A stretch of 64,000 nucleotides of DNA. Origin: Melampsora larici-populina 98AG31 (lineage: Eukaryota > Basidiomycota > Pucciniomycetes > Pucciniales > Melampsoraceae). The notes under the pieces were generated by a model. It did no database searches and was not told the origin of the DNA. It saw only the letters and a program-made list of their open reading frames with translations. The stretch is from positions 100,748 to 164,747 of the forward strand of contig NW_006768861.1 in the NCBI RefSeq assembly GCF_000204055.1, written 5' to 3'. The position numbers were made by a program, and so were the translations under genes. The stretch's first letter is position 1, and every line of letters starts with the position of its first letter. Shown here piece by piece: positions 10,357 to 20,881 of this stretch.

Positions 10357-13300
10357 CTATTGGGGTTTCTTGGACTTGGCCATCGCGTCCACATAGGCTT
10401 GAAGCGCCTTGGAAGCTTCTTCAAATTCTCCATCAGGGACAATGCCCTCCTTCAACCAAGCTTGCGAGCCTACAAGCCGCTCCATGGTTTTAGGTAACAT
10501 ACTACCTCTCGATGGGGTACACACGTCGGCAGCGGCTGAAAATGTGCGCTCACATGCACAAGATGTGGCCGAAATGGATAAGTAATCGCGGGCGAGCGTT
10601 GCTAGGATAGGGAAATGGCTTTTGTGTTCCTGTGAATCGAACCATTAGGTAGTTAGTTAGACAGAATGAATGAATGACGCGATGGAAAAAACAAACCTTC
10701 CACCACTGAAGAGGAGTATGATCCTTTCTGATCGGGAATTTACCATGTAAATATTCTTCTAGCTCTGAAGTCAAAGGTTGACTTGGACCTTTATCGGTTC
10801 CGAAAACATCAAATTCATCAGGATTGGCAGACTCGTCGCAATCTTTGGGTGGTGGAGTTGGCTCGTGAGTCTTCCTTTCTTCAACCACAGTGTTGAATGC
10901 GCACTCAAGAATCTCCTGAGATGAGGCTTCATGTTCGGGATAGTGGAGGTTGAAAAACTTTACTCAAACTCTTGGGTTGAGGATTGTCGCAAGTACTATG
11001 GCTTCACAGCTGGCAGCCTCCTCTTGGTAATCGGTCGGCCATTTGATCATCACCTCGATGGCATTGTCGAGACTCGGGAAAATGCATGCCTCAGCTTGAT
11101 GTTGCTTGAGTTCGTTGATTACCCTCTTGTATTCAGCCAAGAGAATACATCCAGTAGGCCAGTTACCCTTGACTCAAGCTGTAGCTTCAACAAAAGTCTA
11201 CAACAAAAACAAATAAACATACCAAAACAAAAGATGATCAAAGGGAGCCACATACCTTGAGAACCTTGTTCACCATCTCTACCGCGTGCCACTCTGAAGC
11301 CGAAATAGTGACCCCCTTGAAAAAACAGGCCTTTCGATCGGCCGCAATCATAGAGTTGATGACCTGTATAGAAAAGTATCAGATAGACAGCTATCAGTAA
11401 TCAATGATGAAAGCAAAGTCGAAAAAGTACTGACCTCCTGCGCCTTGCATGCAATCATGCGACTTTCGTAGTGACTATTCCATTGGGTCTTGCAAGGCCT
11501 TTTAAGCATCCTACCCTTATATCCAATACGTGTCGCGCGTGTCTTAAAATCGTTTCTTTGTGCAGCACTACTCGCTATCTGTCCAGAGACAGTGTACACC
11601 TATGGAAAAACTCATGACAACTTTAGTCAGAGTCCAACTAGATTCATAATGCTAAAACTCACCTTTTGAAGGGCCATTGCGACCACGTCATCTTTATCAC
11701 AAGTGCCTTCCTTGGTATCTTGACCTTCAGTACCATCCTCGTCATCAATGCCGTCCGGTTGCTCAGGTAAACAGTATTCATCCTCGGATTCGGTATTGGA
11801 AGGATGGAACTCGACAGAATCTTCCCCGTTGTTGATCTCAAAACCGGGGATAGGAAGAGTGACACCGTTGGGTATAGAAGGTTTAACAGTACCTACCTTT
11901 TGACCCAGGGCTTTGAGCCCGCGGCCAACCACGAGGTTAAGTTTATGGGTGTAACATCTGACATGATGAGATTGACTTGGCCAATGTACCGGATCTTCGG
12001 CTGCTGCAAACATCTCTTTGAGTTTGGTGGCCATCGTGGTGTTGTTTCCACCACTGTTGGTGGTCTGAGCTAAAAGGTAAGTATCATACAAGCCAAGAAA
12101 GATGATAAATAGAAAAGGATCATAGGGGAACGTGTGAAATTAGTAACAGGATAAATGTGAAAAAGATGAGTACAATAGACTCATCTTTTTGTGAAGTCCA
12201 TGTCGGATTAAAAACCGGCCGATTGGTCTGGCCAGCAAGGCGCCAAAATGACGCCATGCAACCATTTTCAGAGTGAGATGAGTTGATCTATATTCCCATT
12301 CATTGTCAATGTAATTGGCCGTCGCACCAACAAAGGCATACCAATTTCCTTTTGTTGTCCAAACATCGTGACTTAAACAAAATTTACCTTGATTTTCCTA
12401 TCATACAATCATCAGTACAATGAAAATACAAAGCTTTTGAGAAAGTCAAAAATAAAACTTACCTGAAGGTTCTTGATTGCCTGGCTGTGTAAGCCTGAAA
12501 AAAGCTGGACAGACTTCTTAGAGGCCCAAGCTGTAGATCGAACAACCGCTCCGCGATTGACGGAATAGAAAGCGGCACGTAGGGCAGGGTCGTGGAATCG
12601 GATCCAGGGCAATGCATGTCGAACAATCCATATGACAAGGATGGTGTTCAATAAGTCCACGGAGAAGATAGGTCCACTGACAAAGGCGTCCAAGGTCGAG
12701 TCCTTCTTTTTGTCCGACTCGGGTTCATAGACAGGTGGAAGATTGAAGCCAGCTTTGATAGCTTTATGGCGCATCGTGCACACTGGGCGTTTCTCGTTCC
12801 CGCCGCGGTGCCCCCATAAGTTCCAGTACAAGGTCGGATGACGCAAGAATACTTGATTACAGAAATGACACTTGTAACTGCGTCCCTAGACATTAGCAAA
12901 ACATATAATATCAGCAGGGCCAGCCATTTATGAAACAAAGATGGAAATAAATGAATAGTTGACTTACTTTAGGAGGCTCAAAGAACGTCAGTAGTTCTCT
13001 CACACGAGCACTTCGAAAATCCATGTAGCCCGGCTCGCTGGTCCCAACTATCTCGACATCGGATCCTTGGGACAACTCGACGTCTTCAGGTACCTCATAG
13101 GCCGCCTATAAAGGAAAAAGGAGGTTAGTAATTGTCTGTAGTGAGAGGTGTAGTGAGAGGCTCAAAGAGGATAGTTCACTTACATCTTTCGTTTTCTTGG
13201 TTGGTCGGGGTGATGGTGAGAAACCCTTTGAACTTCCTGAGGGTGATTTGGATTGTTTGCTGGTTGATGAGCAAGACTAGGATATTAAGACAAATTCAAT

Positions 13301-13648
13301 TACCAAGAAGTAAGATACATTGTTAGTCTGTGGTGTGAAATACAAAGCTTACCTTGCCTTTGCCAGTTGGTTTGGCAGCAGCTGAGGCTTGACTGCTCTT
13401 CTTCTTTGTGGGAACAGTAGGGGGTCGAGGTGAAGCAGAACAATCGGCGAGAGGACCAGTTGAACTTTGGTTGTCATCAGAAGGAAGTGTAAGAGTTGTA
13501 CGAGAGTCTTTTGGCGTAGCCACAAAGCCTGGTGCTGGTCGAGAGGGGCTCGGTGGTCTGAGGGTTCGAGCACTCGATGCTTTTGGTACTTGAAGGCCAG
13601 CACTTTTTGACAAGATTTGGGATTGGGAGGGGATTTGGTGATGGCCAT
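10357..13648 (-). pseudogene. hAT transposase with BED-type zinc finger, decayed by in-frame TGA codons
   Basis: Several exons in order from 13.6 kb downward encode a Ser/Pro-rich N-terminus, then a BED-like finger (YKCHFCNQVFLRHP… near 12870). These are followed by an RNase-H-like core including HDVWTTKGNWYAFVG (around 12370) and TTNSGGNNTTMATKL (12060), which corresponds to the hAT TTDNASNN block. The chain continues through CYTHKLNLVV and NSHYESRM, and ends with the dimerisation domain DYLSISATSCACERTFSAAADV (around 10590) and a TAG at 10359-10357. The enzyme would excise and reinsert the element in the nucleus. In-frame TGA codons lie at 11176-11174 and 10966-10964. Both would be Arg CGA before a C-to-T change. 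The first exon is uncertain because two frames overlap between 13.3 and 13.65 kb. Confidence 0.75.
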
Positions 13649-14065
13649 GTTGAGATATGATTGGATGATTTGAATCGGATGAGATGAAAGAAAGTGAGGA
13701 ATCGATTTGAAAGAAGGAAAGGAATGGTTGGGTCAGTTTCTAAGATACGATCAGAGATTTGATTGGTCAAATGGGACTTACCAAATCAACATAAGTACCA
13801 GCTTTCGGCAGTCGGATGGACCACAGGTGAGCCATCGAAGCCTCATCCAGGGGGGTTCCATTGGTCGAATCGAGCTAAGATGGTGTGAGGCGTTCTGTTT
13901 TGATCTGGTGAGATCAGAACAAGGGGTGGGGTGAGTGATACCCCTCCACCCTTGACTGTATCACTCCGATATATATCAGAGTACCCGAGACCCCGGCCCA
14001 TTGCGTTTCGGTGGCTCCGCTATGGAAAACCCGGGTCTGGGGTTTCGGTGCGTAGCATCCGCTAT

Positions 14066-15186
14066 CACTACGCCAAATTGCAAATTTACCGTGGAGTTTA
14101 GAAAATTGAGTAGACATAGAAAATTATAGAGAAGCTGGCAAGGGTCAGAAAAATATGAAAAAATAATGGGAGGGCCCTTTGATGCATTCCAATTGTCTGG
14201 CATATTTTTTCATATTTTTAAAACCACAATGCATATAATACTACACAAAATATAATATTTTCTGGGCAGAAAGTATAAAAACCAACGAACAGTGATATTG
14301 AGCAGTCTTGGAGAGAGACGAGAATACACAAAAAATGCATATTGTTCCTATGGCTGAGACCTTGGATTTGAGTATTTTTTTGTATGTTTAGTGTGAGAAT
14401 TGTTGATTGTACTAACAAAAAACCTCCAGGATTGTTAGATTACAACCTGTAACAGACATTGGAGGGCATAATTTGAATTCAACAATCCCTTATATCTTTG
14501 TCAATTCTTGGTCAAACCACTTGATTTTTTGTTCATCGGAAAGCCAAACTCTGTGACTATATCTTTCATTGAGACAAAAAACCTGCATCTGATCCCAAAG
14601 AATATCTATGTGGCTATAGAGGAAATTGTTTCAAAGACAAATAGGTTTTTTTGTAGCGGAGCTACAGATTTGATGCATTAACATAACATTCAAATGCACT
14701 TCATGGCTTCCTAATCAGCTAACTATCAAGTGTTTTGACCCAGAATTGCAAAAGATATGAGGGATATAGAATTCCAGTGGCCAAATTCCAATCCGTGTTA
14801 CAGGTTGTAATCTGAGAAACTTGGAGGTTTTTTGTTAGTACAATCAACAATCTGCACACTAAAAATACAAAAAAATACTCAAATCCAAGGTCTCAGCCAT
14901 AGGAACAATATGCATATTTTTGTGTATTTTTGTCTCTCTCCAAGACTGCTCAATATCACTGTTCGTTGGTTTTTATATTTTCTGCCCAGAAGACATTATA
15001 TTTTGTGTAGTATTATATGCATTGTGGTTTTAAAAATATGAAAAAATATGCCAGACAATCAGAATGCAATCAAAGGGCCCTCCCATTATTTTTTCATATT
15101 TTTCTGACCCTTGCCAGCTTCTCTATAATTTTCTATGTCTACTCAATTTTCTAAACTCCACGGTAAATTTTCAATTTGGCGCAGTG
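14066..15186. mobile_element. 1121-bp non-autonomous element with ~390-bp TIRs, CACTA…CAGTG ends, TSD TAT, nested in the hAT
   Basis: The arms 14066-about 14460 and about 14795-15186 are inverted, near-identical copies. The termini CACTACGCCAAATTG and CAATTTGGCGCAGTG are flanked by TAT on each side (14063-14065 and 15187-15189). The ~330-bp unique centre has no open frame. CACTA ends with a 3-bp target duplication suggest the CACTA/EnSpm superfamily, although the arms are unusually long. Mirror-image open frames in the two arms are by-products of the inverted repeat. Confidence 0.8.
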
Positions 15187-15285
15187 TATGTAATGCAAGG
15201 GTTGTAGCGGACCCTAAAAACGCTCCAAAACCGCTCCGAAACCAATATTTGGAGCGGAGCGGTTCGGGTATTGGCTGGAGTGGTG

Positions 15286-15954
15286 ATTGAAGGGGACTGT
15301 CTGGGTGAGACAGAAGATCCATCATCAGTCTTGCAGACAGAGGTCACAAAAGCTTTGATTCTGATTCTTCCAGTTAGACATTCTTGGATTTAGATATATT
15401 AGAGATATAGAGACTTTGAATGGTCAATGGTCAGAAAGTTGTAGTAGATTGAGAGCAGCGGGGTGTATTGAAGTTGAATGATGATTTATTTGTGAGCCAA
15501 ATAAATGGACCAAAAGTCAGAACTGTCAGATGATGGTTGCTTGGATAAAGATATTGAGATTACATCTGACATTATACCCAAAAAAAAGGGACCAGCTCCC
15601 ATCCACATTGTAAATGTGGACCTGTCCACCTTTGATGAAATTGTGGATATTAGAGAGAGGTTTCCAAAATTTAGCAGAAAGGAGACAATTGCTGTACACA
15701 TGGGTTGATACATATTGAAGAGGTGCTGTGATCACACTTGAAGAGGTGTTGTGATCAACTTTGAGGAGATTGTCGAAGGGTTGTGTCAAGTTATGTTGAG
15801 AAGTGTTGCATTAGCATAAAACCAGCAGGGGAGTGTTTGGACAGTGCAGTGCCAAAAAGTTTGTGGAAGTTCCTATGGAGGAACACCACTGATTTTGGCA
15901 CAGGTAGACACAAAAGTTATCTAGAACCAAAGTGATTTTCAAAAACTAGGCCTA
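15286..15954. other. Unassigned DNA; one 67-aa open frame
   Basis: An open frame at 15505-15708 (plus) starts MDQKSELSDDGCLDKD and shows no domain, signal peptide or visible splice continuation. It may be a transposon remnant. Nothing else is supported. Confidence 0.3.
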
Positions 15955-16161
15955 GTTCATAAAGAACATCAGATCACAACAACCCTGATAACATGAATAG
16001 AAACTGAAGAAGCTGAAGAAACTGATAAAGAGAGAAAGAGAAGAAGAGAGGAATCCATACTGAGTTCATAAAGAACATCAGATTGCAACAACCCTGATAA
16101 CATGAATAGAAACTGAAGAAGCTGAAGAAACCAATAAAGAGAAAAAGAGAAGAAGAGAGGA
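15955..16161. repeat. Tandem duplication, two copies of a 109-bp unit
   Basis: The unit beginning GTTCATAAAGAACATCAGAT starts at 15955 and again at 16064, with only a few substitutions. The first copy is 109 bp and the second is slightly truncated. It is purine-rich (GAAGAAGCTGAAGAAAC, GAGAAGAAGAGAGG). No coding role is evident. Confidence 0.85.
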
Positions 16162-16545
16162 GAACAAGGATAGTCTAGACTCTAAATGCATCTACTGTAC
16201 TGTATAGCCTGTGACATGTGTGTTTGTAAGTGTGACACCTTACAGTTTGGAGCCAGATTAGTAACTCAGGGCATAAATTACGGGTTTTTGAAGACCTGGG
16301 TAGCTAAGCACAAGCACAGGATGCTGTGCTGCAAGCCAGACTTGGGTGTACAAGCTCAGAAACAAGTCACAACTTTGTAAGGCCTTCTTTCAGATGAAAT
16401 CAAGATCCTTTCAGTCTACTTGGAGAAATTTGGTTTCCTCAATTTCCTTTTTTCATGGTCTCCATTAATTTTCATCAACACTTTGCACTTGAAAGTTTTA
16501 TAAAAAATATCCTGACTGGCTCAGACTGAAAACAACAATCACAGA

Positions 16546-16959
16546 ATGTATTCTTCACAATGCACCATACCAGTTTTGATTTTTGCAATGATATATATGG
16601 TCATGACCATCCCTGAGAATCTCAGGGATGAAAAAAAAACTAGCTTGCTATCATTGCAAACATCAACCATCAGGCCCCAGGGATCAGTCAAAGTTATATG
16701 TCCAAGGGATCTTCTACATTTAACACTTTCACCAATGAGCATCCAGGAATTGGTCCCAGACATCTCTCCCAGAGATCCTCTTGAAATGGCATGTTCACCA
16801 ACAAGCATCCAGGAATTAGTACCAAACACGTCTCCAAGAGATCTTCTTGAAATGACATGTTCACCAATGAGCATCCAGGAATCAGTACCAAACATGTCTC
16901 TCAAGCACTGGACTTATCAGTTGGATCAACTACCACCCCAAAACCAGTACCAACTATGA
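16546..16959 (+). CDS. Putative secreted protein with three 22-aa repeats, 137 aa
   Basis: The protein opens with MYSSQCTIPVLIFAMIYMVM followed by TIP, a hydrophobic stretch after a short polar start that fits a signal peptide cleaved near residue 22. Residues 53-118 are three tandem 22-aa units (PRDLLHLTLSPMSIQELVPD and two variants, encoded by 16702-16899). It is paralogous to the gene at 18102: both share Gln5-Cys6, Pro9-Val-Leu11, Met15, Val19, Thr21 and Pro23, and the single RD-L-LTL-P-S unit of the larger protein aligns with the first repeat at the same distance from the start. The function is unknown. In a rust context a secreted effector-like role is possible but unproven. The C-terminus may be truncated relative to the paralogue. 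Confidence 0.55.
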   Translation: MYSSQCTIPVLIFAMIYMVMTIPENLRDEKKTSLLSLQTSTIRPQGSVKVICPRDLLHLTLSPMSIQELVPDISPRDPLEMACSPTSIQELVPNTSPRDLLEMTCSPMSIQESVPNMSLKHWTYQLDQLPPQNQYQL

Positions 16960-18101
16960 ATTAAAAATATCAGCTAGTATTAACCCTTGCACCGCCAGGG
17001 AGAAGAAATTATGTGGCCAATCAGAATGCTTGTCTTGGGCCTGAGCAAAGGGAACAGGCCACAATCCTTGTCTGGAGAAACTTATAGCAACAGCTTCAGA
17101 TCCCAATGGGGTTCCCAATTTGGCAGACCAGGAAGTGAAAGACAAAAAGAAGACATGTGTGATGTTGGATATGGAAGCCTACATACTATAAGCAGTAGTT
17201 GAAATTTTGCCTCCACCTTCAAACAAAAAGATGGAATAAAATAACATCATGGGACAAGAGGAATCTACATTGTATTCTGGATCCCCAGATGGACTCATCC
17301 AACACAAATATTCCCCAAAACTACTCTTGGCTCATCCTTCCAAGAAATTTCCAAAAAGGCTCATTCCTTCAAATATTAGTGAAGGAGTCTGATAATCCTT
17401 GGTATGGTTTCTGGAAATAGTGATATAGAGCTACAGGTGTATGTACATAGAGCCCTAGACAAGGTAGAAGGCAAAAAATTGGTATCCTCATAGCAGTTTC
17501 AAATATAATGCAGGGTAGTGTCTGGGACTAGCCTTGGTTGGAAGGTTCTGCATGATGGCTGCTATGGCATTGCTGCCCATCTGTGATTATATGAGACACT
17601 TGAGAAGTTTCTGAAGCACACACACAAAATTATTCATTATTTATATTTCCAATGTCTACTAGCAATGTTTTTTTCTATTTATGAAAAGTTGAACTTAATA
17701 ATCAAGGCATCCAATATCACAAGTTTGGACGAAGATCAACTTTGTCTCCTTGTGATTTTCCTTCTAGAAAAGGTAGAAGGCAATCAAGACAGTAGTAGTA
17801 AATACCTGAACATAGAGGGGCTTACTTTTTGTGGAACTTGTATGTGCTGAAGACATTCAAAGTTTCAGAAACAAGTCACAACTCCACACAACTTGGTTTT
17901 AGGCGGGTTTGATATCCTATAAACCCTGTAAAAAGTAGTGCATCTTTCATTAAATAACTATATCTCCCAGGTTTGGAATCTCAATTCAAAATTGACTGTT
18001 ATCAGTCATAAGCTGATTGATATCAATCCCAGAGGCCAACCTTGGAGAATCATATGAAGGCACTTCAACCAAACCTCAAAATCCAAGCAAAGAGATTCAG
18101 A
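16960..18101. other. Interval between the two secreted-protein paralogues, possible decayed copy
   Basis: Short plus-strand frames at 17199-17420 and 17665-17850 look coding in composition but are broken by stops. An exact 18-bp match, CAGAAACAAGTCACAACT, lies upstream of both paralogues (16357-16374 and 17866-17883). This suggests the flanking region was duplicated with the gene. No intact gene is seen. Confidence 0.35.
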
Positions 18102-19379
18102 ATGAAAACCTTACAATGTATGATGCCAGTTTTGACTTGTGTGATGTTATCCACAGTCTTAACTAACCCTATGGAATTTAAGGGTCAAAAGGCTGATTGG
18201 TCAACTTTTAAGACAGCAAAGCCTGGGATTGAAAATTCAGTATCAGCTGTAATTCAAAGGGATGCATTAGCATTAACACTTGAACCACCTTCCGTAAAAA
18301 ATGTTTACAACCCAAGTTCAATTGAAGATTTGGGCTCTGGGAACTTGAGAGAGAAAAATCAAGAATTCTCAAGTCATGGAAAGGACTCATCAGATAGACA
18401 ACTTACACCACCTTATAGAAGAGCTGTAGTGAATTTCTCTGCAACAAAAAAAATGGGCCCTGATGCTTTGGGAGCTCCTAAAGATAGATACTCAACAAAT
18501 ATAGCTCAAGATAAAAGAATTGTTTTTACTAATCAGTATCATCAAATTAGTCCTGAAGACATTTCACTGTGTCAAAAGAGGGTACAAAATCTTTTAGGGG
18601 AGAGTCCTGGTCACAGTGTTGGAATTCACAGGCCCGCTCAACACCATATTTGTGGACATGAAATAACAAGAGAAGATGGGTATGATTTTCTATTAGAGCA
18701 GCCAAACACCTTCAGAAGTTCAGTCAGCATCTCACCAGAACGTAAAAAGCAAAAATTGGGACCAAAACACAGCAATGTGATATATCAAAATCCCAGGGAT
18801 CCATATCAAAATGATGATTTTCACAAGGATGATAAGTACAAAGATAAAGAAATAATCTCAAAAAATTGGGAAATTGCACGCCTTCCAATGCCCATGATTT
18901 GGCATCTGTCACCATTTCTATCTGAAGGGTATGATGCCCTGAAAGATAATCCCATTTCTAAAGACATAGATTCCTGGTTCTCCAAATTTGAACTTTTCAT
19001 GTTGGGCAAACACAGGAAATGTGGTTATGTTGGGCTTGATACTAAGGATATCAAAGAAACACTGGAGTTTTGCAAAAGTGAGCTCACAGTCATCTTTTTG
19101 GGATACCTCATCTCAAACAAATGGTATTCAGGAGGGCAAGCAAATGAAAAAATACTAGATGAGGGGTGGGGTTTCTTGAAAGATTGGATGAATAAATTGA
19201 AAGAGTTGAATTTTCAAGAAGTTTTGATGTACAAAAACATGTATCCATCCAGATTTTCTCAGTCAATTACTCCTTCAGAGTTCTTTGCTAAATTGATGAG
19301 AAGAAGAAAAGACAATCTCTTCATGAACCTATTCCAGAAAGTTGTATTTGAATGGAAATCATCACAAAACACTTCATGA
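18102..19379 (+). CDS. Putative secreted protein, intronless, 425 aa
   Basis: The start chosen at 18102 gives MKTLQCMMPVLTCVMLSTVL and then TNP, a good signal peptide. The open frame continues 20 codons upstream but that extension is hydrophilic and would mask the signal. Residues 50-70 contain the RDALALTLEPPS segment shared with the paralogue at 16546. The middle is Lys/Asp-rich and low in order, with a KKQK cluster. The C-terminal ~150 residues are helical and aromatic (WHLSPFLSEGYDAL, DSWFSKFELFMLG, DEGWGFLKDWMNKLKEL, MYPSRFSQSITPSEFF) and resemble a folded domain I do not recognise. This type of architecture is seen in lineage-specific secreted families of rust fungi. Function unknown. 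Confidence 0.65.
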   Translation: MKTLQCMMPVLTCVMLSTVLTNPMEFKGQKADWSTFKTAKPGIENSVSAVIQRDALALTLEPPSVKNVYNPSSIEDLGSGNLREKNQEFSSHGKDSSDRQLTPPYRRAVVNFSATKKMGPDALGAPKDRYSTNIAQDKRIVFTNQYHQISPEDISLCQKRVQNLLGESPGHSVGIHRPAQHHICGHEITREDGYDFLLEQPNTFRSSVSISPERKKQKLGPKHSNVIYQNPRDPYQNDDFHKDDKYKDKEIISKNWEIARLPMPMIWHLSPFLSEGYDALKDNPISKDIDSWFSKFELFMLGKHRKCGYVGLDTKDIKETLEFCKSELTVIFLGYLISNKWYSGGQANEKILDEGWGFLKDWMNKLKELNFQEVLMYKNMYPSRFSQSITPSEFFAKLMRRRKDNLFMNLFQKVVFEWKSSQNTS

Positions 19380-19969
19380 ACTTAAAAGATAGAGTGCATA
19401 TGTTTTTTTGCTTAAGGAAGCCTTGTCAAGGGGTTTTTGATTGGTTCTTCTTGACAAATTTCTACCAGACAGGATATGATAATGATGTCAATCTGTCAGT
19501 TCTTAAATCTCTCTTTGCAAGCTGAAAATGTATGGAAACATAGAAAATTACCATAATGTATGCTCAAAAATGAAAATTCTTGTCGGGAAAAGATATCTCC
19601 TTGCCATCTTGTTTTATTGGATAGACTCTACTGCTTTGAGTCTTGACTTTGAGAAATCAATCACTACTGTCCCTAAGTTTTTGGGAAGCCAGAATTCAGG
19701 GCTTCCTTGATGGGCGGCCCTGCAGTCAGGGTGGAGCAAGGGAGATTCGTTAGGAGCTTAGATGGACTAAAAACCTGTTAGATCTGGGCTCTTCTTTCAT
19801 GGTGAGCACCAGCTGAGGAATGGTGGCCCCCATGGGAATCTTGCTGGCATTTGTATAAATGGCTAATGATTCTTCAAGCTGATATCAACTTGGCTTCCAA
19901 CACCACTAAATTATGCTCTTTCTGGAGAAACACTGTTGGAAAACACCTTAAAGAAATCTCTAGAATGCA
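19380..19969. other. Intergenic, no supported feature
   Basis: 3' flank of the 425-aa gene. A 60-aa open frame at 19528-19710 has no recognisable feature. Confidence 0.35.
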
Positions 19970-20157
19970 AGTATGTGGCGCTACCTATGCCATGCCACAT
20001 ACTTTCAAATTTTGTTTTTGACAGGAAAAATGACCAAAACTGACATTTTGAATCACACAATTTGCCAAATATAATTCAGCATGTCCTTTTCTTTAACTTG
20101 TTATGGTATTTTCCGTGTCAAAAATGACATTTGAAAAGTATGTGGCACCACATACTT
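19970..20157. mobile_element. Candidate ~190-bp MITE with AAGTATGTGG termini
   Basis: The left end (19970) and the right end (20157) are inverted copies over about 75 bp with small gaps. Each end contains its own AAGTATGTGGC…CCACATACTT hairpin followed by CAAAT and TTTTTGACA…GGAAAAT. No clear target duplication was found, so the exact boundaries and superfamily are open. Confidence 0.5.
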
Positions 20158-20881
20158 ACTTTGAGTACCCTTAGTACATATTTTAACCAGATGGAACTAC
20201 GGCTTTGGATCTGATATGGCCTTGTGTCATTAGAGCTGGTCCTGGGGTCCTGCTGGCCCTGTAGGCAAACCTCGTTCTGCTGAGGAATGACCAGGTTGCC
20301 ATTTTTCAGGTTGTGGGTGAGCCCTAAGGTTCTTGAAATAACACATCTATGGTCAAGTCCCTGCAAGTCCCTGTAAATGTAGAGACATCACGCCCTAAAT
20401 ACAGACAATATGCATCAAGTCAATCTCACTCTCGCCGAAAGAATACCGTCAAAAGAATCAAGACTTGTCGAAGGGTGAAACTTTTGGAGGAAATTATGGG
20501 TAAAGTCTAACATAGACTGGAACTTGGTTAAAACTCAAGGCATAGACACTTCTTGCGGAAGTGGTACAGAGATACATGATCGATGGGACAGGGCAGCCGA
20601 CTCAAAACTTTCCACAACAAAGCAGAAGGCAAGCGGGGGAAATGATTCGATCGATTCGGGATTAGCTCAAGTGGAATGGTTGAGGTCAACCAAAGGACCG
20701 TTGACAAACGCGAGGCACCAGATCATGAACGCGGTAGCATTTAGCCTAAACCCACTCCCAAATTTCCCTTCAAATCACAATAGTCCACGTAATCAGCCAT
20801 ATTTCGCAGGTTTCAAGATTCGTGCGCGCAGAGAAGAAACTCAGAAATGATCCTTAGACTCACGTTTTCAAAAAACGTCTG
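20158..20881. other. Unassigned 3' flank
   Basis: No gene supported. Open frames on either strand (for example 20524-20850 plus) lack motifs and splice continuity. Confidence 0.3.

Larger units (their letters stand above)
9937..15277. mobile_element. hAT-superfamily DNA transposon (autonomous-derived), interrupted by a nested element
   Basis: The ends share a perfect 19-bp inverted repeat, CAATACCCGAACCGCTCCG (9942-9960 and inverted at 15255-15273). GTGGTG occurs just outside both ends (9931-9936 and 15280-15285), the remains of a probable 8-bp duplication. Between them lies a minus-strand hAT transposase gene. The element is split near its right end by the CACTA-like insertion at 14066-15186. 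Without it the hAT is about 4.2 kb. CGCTCCG and ATATTGC subterminal motifs occur inside both ends, as is usual for hAT transposase-binding regions. Confidence 0.7.

Noticed and set aside
13408..13593. Open frame on the plus strand opposite the first hAT exon
   Set aside because: It is the antisense of a Ser/Pro-rich coding region and has no motif of its own.
14218..15041. Two open frames with near-identical translations beginning MLVQSTI
   Set aside because: They are mirror images in the two arms of the 14066-15186 inverted repeat. The similarity comes from the TIRs, not from gene duplication.
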